Part shown: positions 10,588 through 24,500 of the stretch, in pieces
Layout of the letters: each line of letters begins with the position of its first letter
Position numbering within the stretch: position 1 is the first letter of the stretch
Source: Chrysomallon squamiferum
Taxonomy: Eukaryota > Mollusca > Gastropoda > Neomphalida > Peltospiridae
Assembly: GCA_012295275.1 (NCBI GenBank)
Contig: CM022679.1
Span: forward strand, 16,243,842 to 16,307,841
Length of the DNA stretch: 64,000 nucleotides
Direction of reading: 5' to 3'
Notes under the pieces: model-generated
Told to the model about the DNA's origin: nothing
The model's input: only the letters and a program-made list of their open reading frames with translations
Databases searched by the model: none
Translations under genes and position numbers: made by a program

Positions 10588-13500
10588 TTATCTTATGACA
10601 CCCGATGTTGCACCCCCCCCACCACAGGCAGATCGTCCTTGTCGCAAACCCTGAAAACAAATTTTAAACAAACATTAAAATAAATCTAAACAGGCAGTAC
10701 ATCTGACATATAACTAGTTGTCAGAAAATTCACTTTTATTTCCAATATTTCTTCAAATTATATCTGTATTTATGTGCCAATTTTTTTACCAGTTCTCAAA
10801 AAGTATGTTATTTTTCATTTTAAAAATGAGATTAACCTTTTTGTGGATTACTAGTGTTGATCCATCATTCAGTACAACAGCAAAAAAAAAATATCAACAT
10901 TTTTTACTTTATGAACAATATAATTCACATGTTTCCAAACATTCTGAACAAACTGGTTCAGACAAAATTAAGGTAGCCAACAATACTCATACACAGTTTC
11001 TTTCTTCTTAAAATTGGCTAAAATAAAACTTTGTTTTTTTAATTAGATGTGTTATTTGGAATTAGGGTGCAATCTGTGCCTGACTTGATTTTAAATCTTT
11101 GGTCAACGAGTGATTACCTGGTAATATCCTGTGTGATATCCACTCATGTACCAGGCTATCAACATGCCACTGAGAGCTTCACTTTCGTCATCACAAGCAT
11201 CTTCCATCATTTGAGGTGGTGGTGGTGGTGGTGGCATTAATGGAGTTCTTTGCTGAAACTATTGTTTAATAATCCGGTTAGAAATTTAAAAACAACAACA
11301 AAAAACATCTCAACCAGTAAATCTGGCTTGAATATAACAGTTTGTATTTAAACTCCATTATTTCAGTTTGAAAACATAATCCCCATCTAATGACAGTTTT
11401 GAAAAACAAATGAACTGCATCCACGTGATAAAACCATTTCATTTACAATACTGTTATGATCAGTGCTGCTATCTTTCATACACTCATTGAAATGATATTA
11501 TCAGTTATTGTAATTTCAAGTATGTAATAAGTTTTATGACAATTTGCTTTTAGAAGTGTTATAACAAACAAACTTTATTATGTTTAAAATATTTGTTAAA
11601 ATTTAACTGAATAAAAACTCACAGAAGACCCAAAGCCAGGAAAAGGTGGGGCTGGTGGAGCTGGTGGAGGTGGCATGCCATAAGGTGGCTGCACGTAGAT
11701 AAAATGTAAATATCAAATAGGATTGTTACAGATGAATAATAATTCAGTTTTAATTTATGATTCAGATCAACTTTGGTCGTTATCCTAAGTAAAAATAAAA
11801 AATATTTTAATGATAAAAAACTAATAAATAAATAAATAAAAACAGATGTCAGTAAATAAAGTTTAAAATATTTTTTAAAAAACAATGTTAATAAAACTAA
11901 TAAAAATAAGATTTATAAGTTTAATGATTTCAAAAAAATAATAATAAAATAAAAATAAGAGTATCAACTATAAATAAACAAAAATGAAATTATATACAAT
12001 ACAAAAAACATCTGAAATGCTTAAAAAGAAAACAATAAATTTACCTGGGGCATTCTAGGAAATGTCTGGGTTGGAGGGAAGTAGCCCATTCCAGGCCACG
12101 ACATACTGTGATTGGCTGCACCAGAATCAGGACGTGAAGCAGACGCCTGACCGACAGCCTCCATATTTTCTGACTGAAAGACATAACGTGTCCTCATACA
12201 TTATAAATATGTGTCTTGATAGTGAATAAACATTTGTTTCCTATACAAAAGTATTGTTCTTCTAACTCAAATGATTATACTTCAATAGTAGATACATTCA
12301 ACAAAACTTAAGTTTTATTAAAGAATCTGACAAAATATCTCTCTTCTTCATTTTTCTTTTATTAAATTTAAAATAAAAGAAAGAACAAATCATGTCTGAT
12401 ACCTGTTCATGAATATTAAGAAAATATTATTTCATAATTACATTAGTAACTAAAAACATTCACTTACTAGGCAGGGGTGTCATAAAATGGAAAAAAAACC
12501 TTCACAATGTCTGCAGAATTTCAATATACATGTCATTCTTGAAGCATTTTAGTTCTCCCATATACATATATATATATGTATACATACATATATAATGAAC
12601 ATAAATATTAATACACATCAGCCAAACAAGATGGCCAATGTGTGATGTTTACAATAACGAATATAAGATATCAGAAACATACATCACTTGCTGAAGAATG
12701 TCCATGACCTGTTCTTTTGAGTTTGACACTTGGTGGCATGATGTCATCCAGTTTATGTTCTTCTTCATTTCCATAATTTTTGTACTTCACTATACAAGTA
12801 CCTCTGTCATAATCAATGTCAATGATCTGTCCAGTGTATATCAAACCATCCTCACTGAACACAGCCCGGCAAAAGTCACCAACATTCCACTAAAAATAAA
12901 ACAATTCCACTTCATAAACATTCACTGCAAACTGATTTATATACTGAACAAATTTAGACACATTCTCAAATATTTTAATTTTTAAAATTTTATGTGGGAG
13001 CATTATTTATCCCCCAAGTTAAAAAAAGATCTAAATCAAAATCTGCACGCTGTTGAAAAATAAATACAATTATTAAGTAAAGTGATTATGATAAATAATT
13101 AAAACAATAGTACAGATATTTATAAAATATAATTTGGCAGTTTGTTTACAGTTCAGTCAATAATTAACAGATGCATTTCTTACTTTATGCTTCTTCTTCT
13201 TTGATTTCTTTTTCTTTTTTTTCTTAAGTGTTCTTTCTGTCACAATGTAGCTTTGTTCTTCAGGATTTTCCATTACATTCCTCTGAGCTAACTTTGCCTG
13301 AAAACACAAAGTACAAAGTAAATATTCTGTAATAAACAATTGTTACACCAGTGAATTAAAATGGAAAGGTGAAGCCTGTAGAATCAAACATCTTCTCTAT
13401 CCACTGATATTTCCAGTCTATAGGAGTATATACAATATGTTACAGCTAGACAACAAGAATACTCCATGGAATAGTATAAGCTGAATTTTTTTCCATTATA

Positions 13501-15249
13501 TTGTGATTACGCAAAAAGATTTATAAGCTCGACATTTAATAATAGTTAATAATAAAATGTGATGTGAAGCAAATATATTTATATATTCATTAGTGCTTTA
13601 TGAAATCATACAAGTTATTAATCTCTAAAAGATGCATGTGCATATTCAGTTTGTTGCATTACTTTTGTATCTGTAGCCATGTTACTATGTTTTGTAACTG
13701 CATACCTTCATAGCAGAAACTGCATTATCATAGGCAGAGATCAGTGCTGAGTCATCCCAGATATCATTATCATCTTCACTCTGTAAATAGAGAAAGACAA
13801 CAAATTACTGTTATCCTGTTTAAGTAATCAGGGTCAATTCATTTTCAGAACATAAATATTTTAAAACTGCCATTTTCACAAAATATTTATTATTCCTTTC
13901 AGTAAATATTTAAAAATTATATGTAAAGTTCCTGGCTCTGATGTCACAGCACATACCCCTCAGTTATAAGATCATGCAGGCATTCAGGTTTAGACGTGTA
14001 AGTGAAGATGTTGTTCCAGTCAGTGTTTTTTTAATATTTATCAATTTTGTCAGTTAACTCTAGATACGAAATCAACTTGACTGATAACTTAAGCCAGGAT
14101 GTGTCTAAATTTGTCTAACTCTCCTTTGCTTGTCATGTCATCTGACACTTTCATGTTGGATGGATAACAGTTACACACCATGACCAACGGAGGACTCAAG
14201 ATCCAAAGATGTCATTAATGCTTTCCAGCAGTAACCATGTTGTACACACTTCTACTAATGCTACGAGGTTTAGTTACTTGTAATGTAATCATTTGGAACT
14301 AAATTCTGAACACCTTTGTTACTAGCAATATTCTTCACAAAGTACAGGTTTGCTAAGTGCTGAAATGTTGCCTGAATGCATTTGAAACTTCAGAGATATT
14401 TATAAACACTCCTTAATTAAACATTACTTACTGTAGACAACAAATTCACACTATATATTTTGATTTTGATTTTAGATCAAAATATTTGATGATCTGAAGA
14501 TTTAAAATGGCTTTGCTTAATCAAAAGGTTGGTCTTTGTCATTTATGGTAAATTAATTAAACTATTGTGATTTATATACTTGGAATAGCTTCACAACTGC
14601 AACAGAGAAAGGTGTAAATGTTGATAGCAAAAGGCAACAGATGTAGAAAATATATATTCAAAATTATACTGAATCCTAATAAAAGGAAGTACATAAAAGC
14701 CATATCTCTTATCTGATGTAATGTATGCTATAATACTATTACCATGCAAAATGTTTTAAAACTGCAGATAAAAATATTATACTCCTAGAACATATCCCAA
14801 GTATAAAACAGTTACAACAACAACAACATATCGTAAATGTGGGACCCTTTTTACCATTATTTTTTTCGTGGTGTTCTTTTTCCATAATTCAATGTTTTCC
14901 AATTCTGAATATTTTAAAATTATAACAATATTATTCTCTCTTTTTTTTCTTTTTTTTACCACTTTCTTGATATGCAACCGTTAAACTCAACATTAATTAC
15001 ATTAAATTAGTAATAAACTAATAAAAGTAATATTAAAATTTAAATATAAAAATAAATTATAAAATATATTTTAGAATTATTTAAGCTTAAAGCATGAAGA
15101 AAAATTGTATGATTTAAACTATATTTTTATTATATAAATCTTAAACATATTTTGCATTATGAAGAAAATCATGTAAAGTCATAGAAATACGACTTCTTAT
15201 TAACCTGTTCATTTCTGTTGAACACGATGACTCCTTCAGCACCCGCCAT
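10588..15249 (-). CDS. SMN1: survival motor neuron protein (SMN), complete, 277 aa
   Basis: Eight coding exons on the minus strand: 15249-15205, 13780-13706, 13297-13184, 12889-12683, 12173-12045, 11688-11623, 11252-11118 and 10650-10588. All introns are phase 0 with GT-AG ends. SMN is the core of the complex that loads Sm rings onto snRNAs in cytoplasm and nuclear gems. Residues 16-40 ([18 protein letters not shown]...) are the Gemin2-binding helix. Residues 66-78 form a Lys-rich run. Residues 79-147 are the Tudor domain, which binds dimethylarginine. Two proline-rich stretches follow (about 191-225). Residues 243-256 ([14 protein letters not shown]) are the YG box for self-association. Against human SMN the Tudor cage Tyr, Tyr, Tyr and Asn are kept (Y96, Y114, Y117, N119), but the cage Trp is Phe (F89). 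The C-terminal 20 residues are unlike human and include four glycines coded partly by an eight-G run. Human SMN is 294 aa. The start is the only in-frame ATG before the Gemin2-binding exon. Confidence 0.97.
13930..14420. other. SMN intron 1, less AT-rich segment
   Basis: Intron 13781-15204 includes about 500 bases visibly less AT-rich than the surroundings. It may be an old mobile-element insertion, but no termini or coding remnant could be identified. Confidence 0.3.
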
Positions 15250-15518
15250 ATATGGCTTTTGGGTTTTTTTTGTTCCTGTTTATAATTCCGCCTTTCCTAT
15301 GTGCACCAATATTCCGCGTCGCTGTTTTAATTACTACCAATATGTAACTTTCCAGCAATATCGTATTTTTTGTTCATTATTTACAATAACTGAATACCGA
15401 GTATTTATTTTTATTATTAAAAGACATCCAGTTCTAATATGAATCATTCATTACAAATGTTTAAAAAACCAACCATTTTTAGCAAGGTTCAGATATAGTG
15501 TTTTAGTTTTCTAGAATA

Positions 15519-15568
<50 letters not shown>

Positions 15569-18486
15569 CTAAATGTATAAATTGAATTTACTAACAATAA
15601 AAGGTACTGATCATGTCATAGCTTCTTGTGTTTATTAAATAATTTTATATTTGCAGCTTCGATATTAAATACATTTAAATTTGTATATTCATCCCTTTGA
15701 ACACTGATTATAGGAGAAATAATGGACTATTTGTGTGATATTTTATATTCGTTATTGTAAAAGTGAAATGTGGTAGTGTTTGAAGGGGGAGTGTAAGATG
15801 AGTTTCTTTGTTGAGCAGAACTGAAAACAAGCAGTACTTTCTTTAAAGTATTAGTGACAAGTAGGTCAGGCTTTTTCTTGCTGCTTTGTTTCAGAGGCTC
15901 TTTATAAATCATCGATGAATTATTTACATATATGAAAATGTATAAAATCAACAGCTGGGGTTTATTTATATTTAGTGGTTGGTGTTTTAGTTCTTGCACC
16001 ACTAAAAAAAGGGTTAGGGTTAATGTGATAGAGCAAAAGTAAATCTACTGACTTGAACTTTTTTGTTTAGCAACTCCACGCTTACAATACAAATTTATTT
16101 ATGTTTGCTTTGAAACATCTTTTTGACATTTTGTACTTCTGTGATCAATGCACTAAATTTTGATTTGTATCCCAGAGGGTTTGGTTATTTTTAGATTTAT
16201 TTTTTTTTAAATTTTTGTTTTTGTTTTTGTTTTTGTAAAAAATAATAATAAAAAAAAGGAATTTAAAAATAAAAAAGATTTTCCTTTGAAATGTATCTTT
16301 TATATCTGAAAAATAACAGAAACTATAAAATCAATAACTGCAATAAAACAGAATATTTTATTGAAATAAAACAAATATTCCTGCTTCTATCTTTGTAAGA
16401 AATAGGAGACAAATAATAAAAATGAATTTACAATTTTTAATTAATATTTTGGTTTTTAAGAATTGGTGTTTGTGTTATAAGAGGAAATTAGTAGAATGTG
16501 CTGTTTGACATGTTTAATCTTCCAAATTCACAAAAAAGGTTTATTTTTAATTATAAAAATGTGGCTATGTATGTGTACATGGAGAGATATATAGATTATA
16601 TTGTTTATTATAGTGCAGATCAATGTTTTATCAAATTTAAAAGGCAGTTCTATGTTTGATGGCTATATAAAAAACAACAAATATATAATAAATGGATAAT
16701 TCTTTATTTTTTTATTGGACAAGTGATGATGCAGTATATAAAATGTGTATAATTAACATGATAAATAAATGTGTAGAAATAAAGACATTCCTATTTTATC
16801 TTTATCTTTCTAAATCATATAGAAAACACAGCCTATATAAAATCATAATCATGCATTAAAACAAAACAAAATTTAAAAAAACTCAGAACAAATACAGTAA
16901 AAAAAACCTAAAAAAACCACAAACAAATGTTAATATTATTTCATTAACACAATCGGATATTTTAATCCTTGTTAATTTAAACTGTCTTAAAAATAGTCAA
17001 ATTGTTTTATCATCTTCATAAAGAATATTAAAAAAATATTTATGGTTTAGATGCTGAATGGAAATGTGATAATGTAAGAAACCTGAAAAACAATTGTACC
17101 AATTTACAATATTCTGTATCACATTTGCACACTTCTTAAGATTATTCTTGTTATTATCCAAACCAATCAGTTTGTACAGAAACAAAGACTTAAGAATAAT
17201 TTAAGTAACAAACTGCTGTGAAAAGGATTTTTTATCATATCTAAAACTGACAACTACTAGCCATTAGCTTCAATCTGCAACATCACTTAATTTTTACTTA
17301 TGTACTGCACCAAAGAAAATAATATAGAATTTGCTTTTTTAAGTCCATGATAATTCTTTTAAATGTCAGCTGTTATTTCAAGTCATTCATTTTGAAAAAT
17401 ATGGCACAGAATTTCATCATGATTAATTTACAATTTAATAAATTACTGCTGACAAAATATAAAAATGATAAATGTACAGAATCAAAGTCCTGAGCAAAAT
17501 ATTTCATTCTCAATGTGAGAGACCAAATTCAGTTAACAGTTTAATATATTTTTTTTGTCTTTATGTAGTGTGTTACACATTAAATTACACAGGCTAGCAT
17601 CTAGTGTTACAAACAGCTATATTTTATATAAATTTGCCAGATAGTGATTTTATCATGCCTCAATTAATTCACCATCCTTTTTTGATATTCCAACACCAAA
17701 TTTAAATCCTTCATAGTCGTTACTAACTGAAGCAAATTGTATCTTGTGCATAACACTTCCTTAATGAATAATTTTTGTTTATTTGCTAAAGTTTCTGTAT
17801 TTCAACAATTTAGGTATCTTTACAGTTCTCTTGAGATGGAAGTTTATTTAATCTGACCCCGCTTTTAATAACTCTTTGTGAGTTTTAACACTAGCCAAAT
17901 TTTACTTCCAAGTTCATTACTATATTAGTGCATTCTTTTATTTTTTTAAATGATTTCTGTTTTTGAATTAATTATTATATTAAAGATTTAGCCAACTCAA
18001 ATGATCAAAAATTCAAACAAAACAGAAAGAGCCAAGGTAAGTTTTGGGGTATTTTTTAATTTGGACAGGACCTGATTATTAAATGGAGAAAACAAAAGTA
18101 ATTCCATGTATGACAATGCAGTATGAATTTATGAAATTACACACAGATACAAACACATTAGCTCTCACATGTATGCACCTGTACCACACATTCTCTCAAG
18201 CTTACATAAACACACCAACACACTGTCATTCAACAAAATATGTGACATTAAAATAATCTTCATTCATACATCACAAAAATAATGTACATTTAAATATATA
18301 TGTATATATAAAAACACACACACACATATACACACATACATACCACTCATCCAAACACAAACACTTTCAACCTCTTAAACAAAGATATTTTATCTGAAGC
18401 TAAATTTAAATGATGGACAGCATGATTCTGTGACTTGTTAAAAAAATATTGGTTAAATTTTCTTGATAATAATAATAATATTATAC
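15250..18486. other. intergenic between SMN (5' side) and cytohesin (3' side)
   Basis: Just upstream of the SMN ATG (15250-15345) a few CpGs cluster (TTCCGCGTCGCTG near 15311), which is compatible with the SMN promoter. The rest is AT-rich, with a CA microsatellite and T/A tracts. It probably includes part of the cytohesin 3' UTR. No other gene is seen. Confidence 0.5.
15521..15566. repeat. (CA)n microsatellite, 23 units
   Basis: Uninterrupted AC dinucleotide repeat about 270 bases upstream of the SMN start codon. Confidence 0.97.
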
Positions 18487-18487
18487 A

Positions 18488-18493
18488 TTTATT
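18488..18493 (-). terminator. candidate cytohesin polyadenylation signal
   Basis: AATAAA on the minus strand, about 94 bases after the cytohesin stop. It is the first canonical hexamer in the 3' flank. Others occur further on. Confidence 0.4.
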
Positions 18494-18586
18494 TTTGTCT
18501 TTGTTATTCAGCATGACTGCTATAAAATATGTAATATTGGTGCACTAATTCTTTCCGTTATTTCACATTTGTCTCTGCTTTGGTCT

Positions 18587-21500
18587 TCAATTGGTAGTCC
18601 CTGTAGCATTTTTTCTTCTTGCAGCCAGCATACCATAGAATGGATTGTCATGTATACTTGTTCTAAAAATAATAATTTAAATAAAAGCTTGTTATACACT
18701 AGTGCACTAAAAACATTTATAATGAAAACAATGAAAATTTAGTACTTTAAATAGATGTATATATTCTTAAATGACTTAATTATGTTATAGATAATTAATT
18801 TCAGTCAAACTGAATTTTGCTTGAACAGACTGCAATGTGAAATAAATTATGTTTTAAAGATTTTAAGTTTTCATACTAAACATAACTATTAGTTTACAGT
18901 TTCAGAAGCAGAGATACAAAGTTATTTCAGTAAAAGAAATAAACAAACTGGACTATTTTTAACTGTTACTAACTTGATACACTGTATCCATTCTTCTTTC
19001 TCATCAGCACTGCTGGCAGACATTCGATACACATTGTGACGGCCTGAACAGATAAATAAACTTAAATAAAACTATTCAGTATAAACAATACATATATTTG
19101 AAAAAAAAAAAGTAGGGGGGGATCAATCGAACAACACTTCTTTGAGTTCAAGAACAGTCAAAATATAAAAAATTTTGAATTTTAGCTATCAAATATATTG
19201 TTTCATTTTCTTTTTCTTTATTATCACTTTTTTTAAATTAAATTTGACTTAATATTTCCATTTAATATAAACATTTGTTTCTGAACCATTTCTTATAAAT
19301 GGACACATCAACCTGAAAAAAATTCAATTTCATTTAAATGTAATGATAATATTTATATATGATAAAGAAACAATGAGAGATAAGTAAATAACAGACAAGT
19401 TTAGCACAGACATTACTTTAATGTATCGAACCTACATCGTCAAATCTCACATTATTTCTCATACTGTACATCTGTACCTGAATGGATTTCATCCATACTA
19501 AACCTGTCTATTAACAAAACTATAATCTAATTTCAAATTTACCTTCAACCACTTTGCCGTCTCCATCAACTTTGCAAGCCTTGATGAACTCTGCAGATGA
19601 AGTGAACAATTCAAAGCAGTTGGGTTTGTTGGATTTTTCAGTAGATACTTCGCGTACACTTATATTTTCCAGTGGGATGATTCCTTTTGGCTCCTTATCC
19701 TGAAATGAATTAAAATATCACTTTTAAATCACAAAAAAAAGATATTTTAAAAATATATCCTAATATTTTATTTTCAGTAAATGACTAATACAGCACATGT
19801 CAGCTACATAAAGTATTTGGAATGTTTTATGTTCCTCCATAAATACATAAACATTTTTATTTTTTTTATTATTTTTTTTACAAATCACCAGCAAAAAGCA
19901 GTTTACTAATTGTTAGATAAATGCATATTTAAATATTTTCTATCTAGATTATTGATTTATAACTGTGCCTCAAGAGAACTGCACACATTAAACTAAACTA
20001 GTCCTTTGTCTATGACATAATATTATAACACAGCATGGACAACTTTAGTTTGAACTAAGAACCACCCCCAAAAAAACCTATCCCATTCGCAATACAAAAG
20101 ATGACAGCACTTAAAAACTTCAAAAAATAAAATTGTTTGAGATCTAAGACAATTTTAATGACAGTGACAAAGACAGTTTGATTAAATAATACTTACTGTG
20201 GTGTACTGGAAGTAGTAAAGACAACTGTCATTGAGAATAAACCAACGACGTTTCCAGTTCTTGTAGCGGCCACCTGAAGTGCACAAATAATAAGCATTGT
20301 AATGTAACGGAAAAATTATAGATATTTTATACAAATATGGCTGCATATTATTATGTCTTAACAGGTTTTTATCACCATCTACATGGAAAACAAAATTGTT
20401 CTACCCAGCTTTTAAATGTATATAATAAATCAGCTAAAGGGATATTGTGAGTTTTCTGATTTTTGTGAAAATAGCAATATACCGCTGGCAACTTGATCAC
20501 TGTAGATTGTTTAATAAGATAGATATATTTTATCTTGTATCATCGGATAGAAAAAAATATAAAAATAGCTTTAGTTGTAGTTCAATTGTATTTTCTGTTT
20601 TAAGTTTATGAATATTTGTTTAACATTAATGGCACTTTGAACAGTATACAACATTTTAGTGCAGTGTTAAGCTATATACACTAATAAATAATTTAGTAAT
20701 GATTTTATAACACCTTTGTTATGTCTAATATGATACAATGTCTCAATGAAAACTGTTAAAAAATAGTTCCAGCTCAAAGTTAATAAATTATTGAAAACAC
20801 AAAAATGACTGAGTTAATGAGAAAAACAAATATTCTCAACATAACTATTCAGCCATTAAATGTACAGCCATAAGCTTTGACAGGGAAATATGTAAACAAT
20901 AACATCCATTATTTAAATAATTAGGGAGATGAACTATTCTGTAAGTTTACATACAGTACAGTTAAGTATGTTTTTTTAAATGTATTTATTTGCTGTTTAA
21001 GGTATGTAGGACAGTGGACAGATGGACTCTAGCTGCAAACCCAAATAAATCACCAAATATTTTTTTGATTAAACATGCAGTACATAATTCTCTCTGTAAT
21101 GTAAGAATCAGAATGTCAATATGGAAACAAATATAATTAATATAAAACAGCTGAGACACCTTTATGCAGTATTATTTTTAAATTTATTTTATAAAATAAA
21201 AATAAAAATATATTATTAAAGACAATCAGTAAGAAAAATAAAACATCAATCCCATATGAAGTATCAAAATGCACCAAAATAGATATTTATATTTTCAAGT
21301 TTTCAATTCCTAAATTATAGGAGCTGTAATGAACGGGAAAAATTTGTTTTAAATAACTTTAATTTGAAACTTTTGAAATTATACTGAAGAAAACAATGGC
21401 CAATATAAAAAAGAGTGTACATACAGACTATCAATGTACACACCTGGTGAAAGTAACAACTGAAATAAATTTACCACTGGTGACCTTTCTTACTGTTCCT

Positions 21501-24500
21501 CAAGGATATGTTATATATCAAATGTCATTTTCATTTTAAATGAATTTTACAAATTTTTTAAATAACACAATGTCCACTGTGAACTATGACAGAATAGTCT
21601 GATCTTAAGTTTCAAACAACAACCTATTATGATGAGACTAACAAAACATTTGGTACTACTGTCATGACATTAAACAATTTATTTACAATGATCTGGAATG
21701 TTTGATTACAAATGAAACAACTTCATTTATTCATTTAACATACCAATTACAACAGTCTTATAACAAAATTAAGAAATTTAAATATGTAACAATTTAAATG
21801 TTAAGTGTTATTGATATTGGTTAAACATTTTAGATATATATATATATATATACAAGTTTGTATTAGTTTAGAATGGATATTTTATTACTATGACAAATTA
21901 ATTTCAGGTTTTCTGACCAGAAATCAGTGTTGCACATGGCTGTGATATTAACTGATCAGCTTGTCGAAGAAGAATGTAGCATGCTTTGATGTGATCCTGT
22001 AGTTTAATACATACACACACCAGTCATAGTGTCATATATAGGACAGATTTATGAGTATGAAAGTAAGGGACATATTAAAATCATATGACATATGAGACAG
22101 ATACATGAATCTGGTAATGTGCGACATATATGAAGTGATACTGAATGAATGTATGAATTTAACAAGTTTGAGAAAACTTAACACTTGAAGCCAGACAAGC
22201 CGAGAAAGAGCATGCTTAAATTTTGTTCAAACTGGAATAACTAAATCTCCACAAAAATGATAAACAAATGATAAAGATGAGACAGTTTAAATTATTATTA
22301 TTTTAAGAAATATAGGTGATGTTCAGATTAAAAACAAAGCAGAGAAACTTCCAAGTTTTCAAAATGGAAATTAATGGTTATAATCTTACAGAAATCACAC
22401 ACTGTTTTGTGGTTCAATGTCTACTATTAGCCATCACAGTAGTTAATGAAAGCCTTGTGATTTTTGTGCACAATCCCAGAGAGAGTTAAAAATAAGAAGC
22501 AAATAAGATTTCTGACACAATGCACAGATCCAAAGCGGGGATAAATTGAAACCTACATGGGGAAAAAAGAAAAACAAATATATCTTTAAAACTTACTTAG
22601 CATGGGGGCACCTGGATTATAAAGAGACTCAGATTATGTAAAATCAAATTTAAACTCAACGTACTAAGATTACTGTTATCTATGACAAACAACAAGTAAC
22701 CTTAAAGAATCCCTCCAACATATGTAATGTTCTCAGTAAATTTTACAAATAAACCATGCATATAGAACACTTAGAAATATCTAAGTTTAAAAATACACAA
22801 ACAATTTTACAACAGCAAATATTAAGATATTTAAGGAAAAGTTTGTTTTGAATTTCAATTTAATAACAGAAAACAAAAACTGTCAAGAAAGGAATCCATC
22901 TGTCCAATCCACAAAATAATAAACATCATACTGGTTATTTTTAATACTTAAATGAACAATTTTGAATTTTGAATTTTGATACGTCTATCAAGTTTGTTCA
23001 ACCATATGTCATATGCTACTGTCTGTGCATTCCTGTTCATAATTTTAATGTTCCTGTGCAAGATTATTTTGTGTTTATTTTCTGCTATGGTAATAAAATA
23101 AAATCATGTAAAATGTTCTAAAAGTAATCCTCAAAACATAATACTTATAATAGTAGAATATAAAAATAAATAAAATATAAAAAGCATTTTCATAGAATGA
23201 TATCATTTGTAACAATTTTTTTATTTGCTATATATATATAAACACTACAATCTGACATTACAAACGTTTCGGGTTTACTTTTTCAATTAGGTTTCAGTTT
23301 TCATTTCTTTCTTATTTTAAAGACGGGTTCTAAACCTGTAATTTACCATATTATGACTCTGAGAAGTAAAATCCAAAATCAACAATATCATTTACAATAT
23401 AAAAACAACCATCCTTTAAAAAAATTAAAGCACCATATTTATAACAAGTGAACAACTTTTCATTGAAAATATTAAAATGAAGACATCACTGAAACACATA
23501 TAATAAATAGATTTTTAAAAGAAAAAAATGCATGTGTAACAACAATTTCAACTTACCTTGCTTCCAAAGCCAGCCTTCCTTCACAGGGTTAAAAAATGTA
23601 TGCATCAAGTCATTGCCGTCATCTTCTGGAATTTTGAATGGCTCCTTTTTGATGCTTTCATAGAGGCTCTGATAAAAAAATTATATATATATATATATAT
23701 AAAGTATATTAAGATGTTTCCATCTTAAAACAGATTGTTAAATGTTTGTGAAATTTTTTTAATAAAGCATGTATTGAATATAATTGAATTGTTTTTTTTT
23801 GTTGTTTTTTTTTTTTTTTAAATACTGCAATACAGCAGTCAAATTTGAATGATTAAAACATATTTATATAACTTCCATGTATGTATACAGCTGAATTAGT
23901 TATTTTATGATTTTTTATGGTATATGATGTTCAGAATTATGTTCCTAAATGCTTATTTATAAATTATAAATTAAAAACATAATTAAAAAAATGTTTGTCT
24001 GAAAAATATTTACAGTCAGCAAATCTTCTGGAAGATCAGCCCCATCATTGATGCCTTTGTTCATTGCAATGAATCTCTCAACAGTCGGTTTGTCCTTAAC
24101 ACTTGGGTTATGAAGACTTGTGTTCAGCATAATGATGGCAAAAGACAGAACATAGCAAGTATCTAAAATGTACAGAATAAAAAAATGTAAAAGAAATGGC
24201 CACTTATTTTAGAAGTAATATATTGTTTTATTAAGAGTTGTTTGTGTTTCTCCTGTTTTTGGCATTTTATTGAATGACAGAAACAGGTCATCAAAAACTA
24301 TTTATTATGAAAAATCACTAAATTTTATGAATAAATTTAAATGAGATATAGAAATGGGACATTTTATTCGAAATAAAAAATGATTGCTTGACTTATGCAT
24401 AGATCTAGCACCAAATTAAAAAAAGTAACTTTCATTTGAAATAAGAAAGGACTGGTTTAGTTTTGTTTAGGTCTATCATCAAAACTTACTCTTCATGGCA

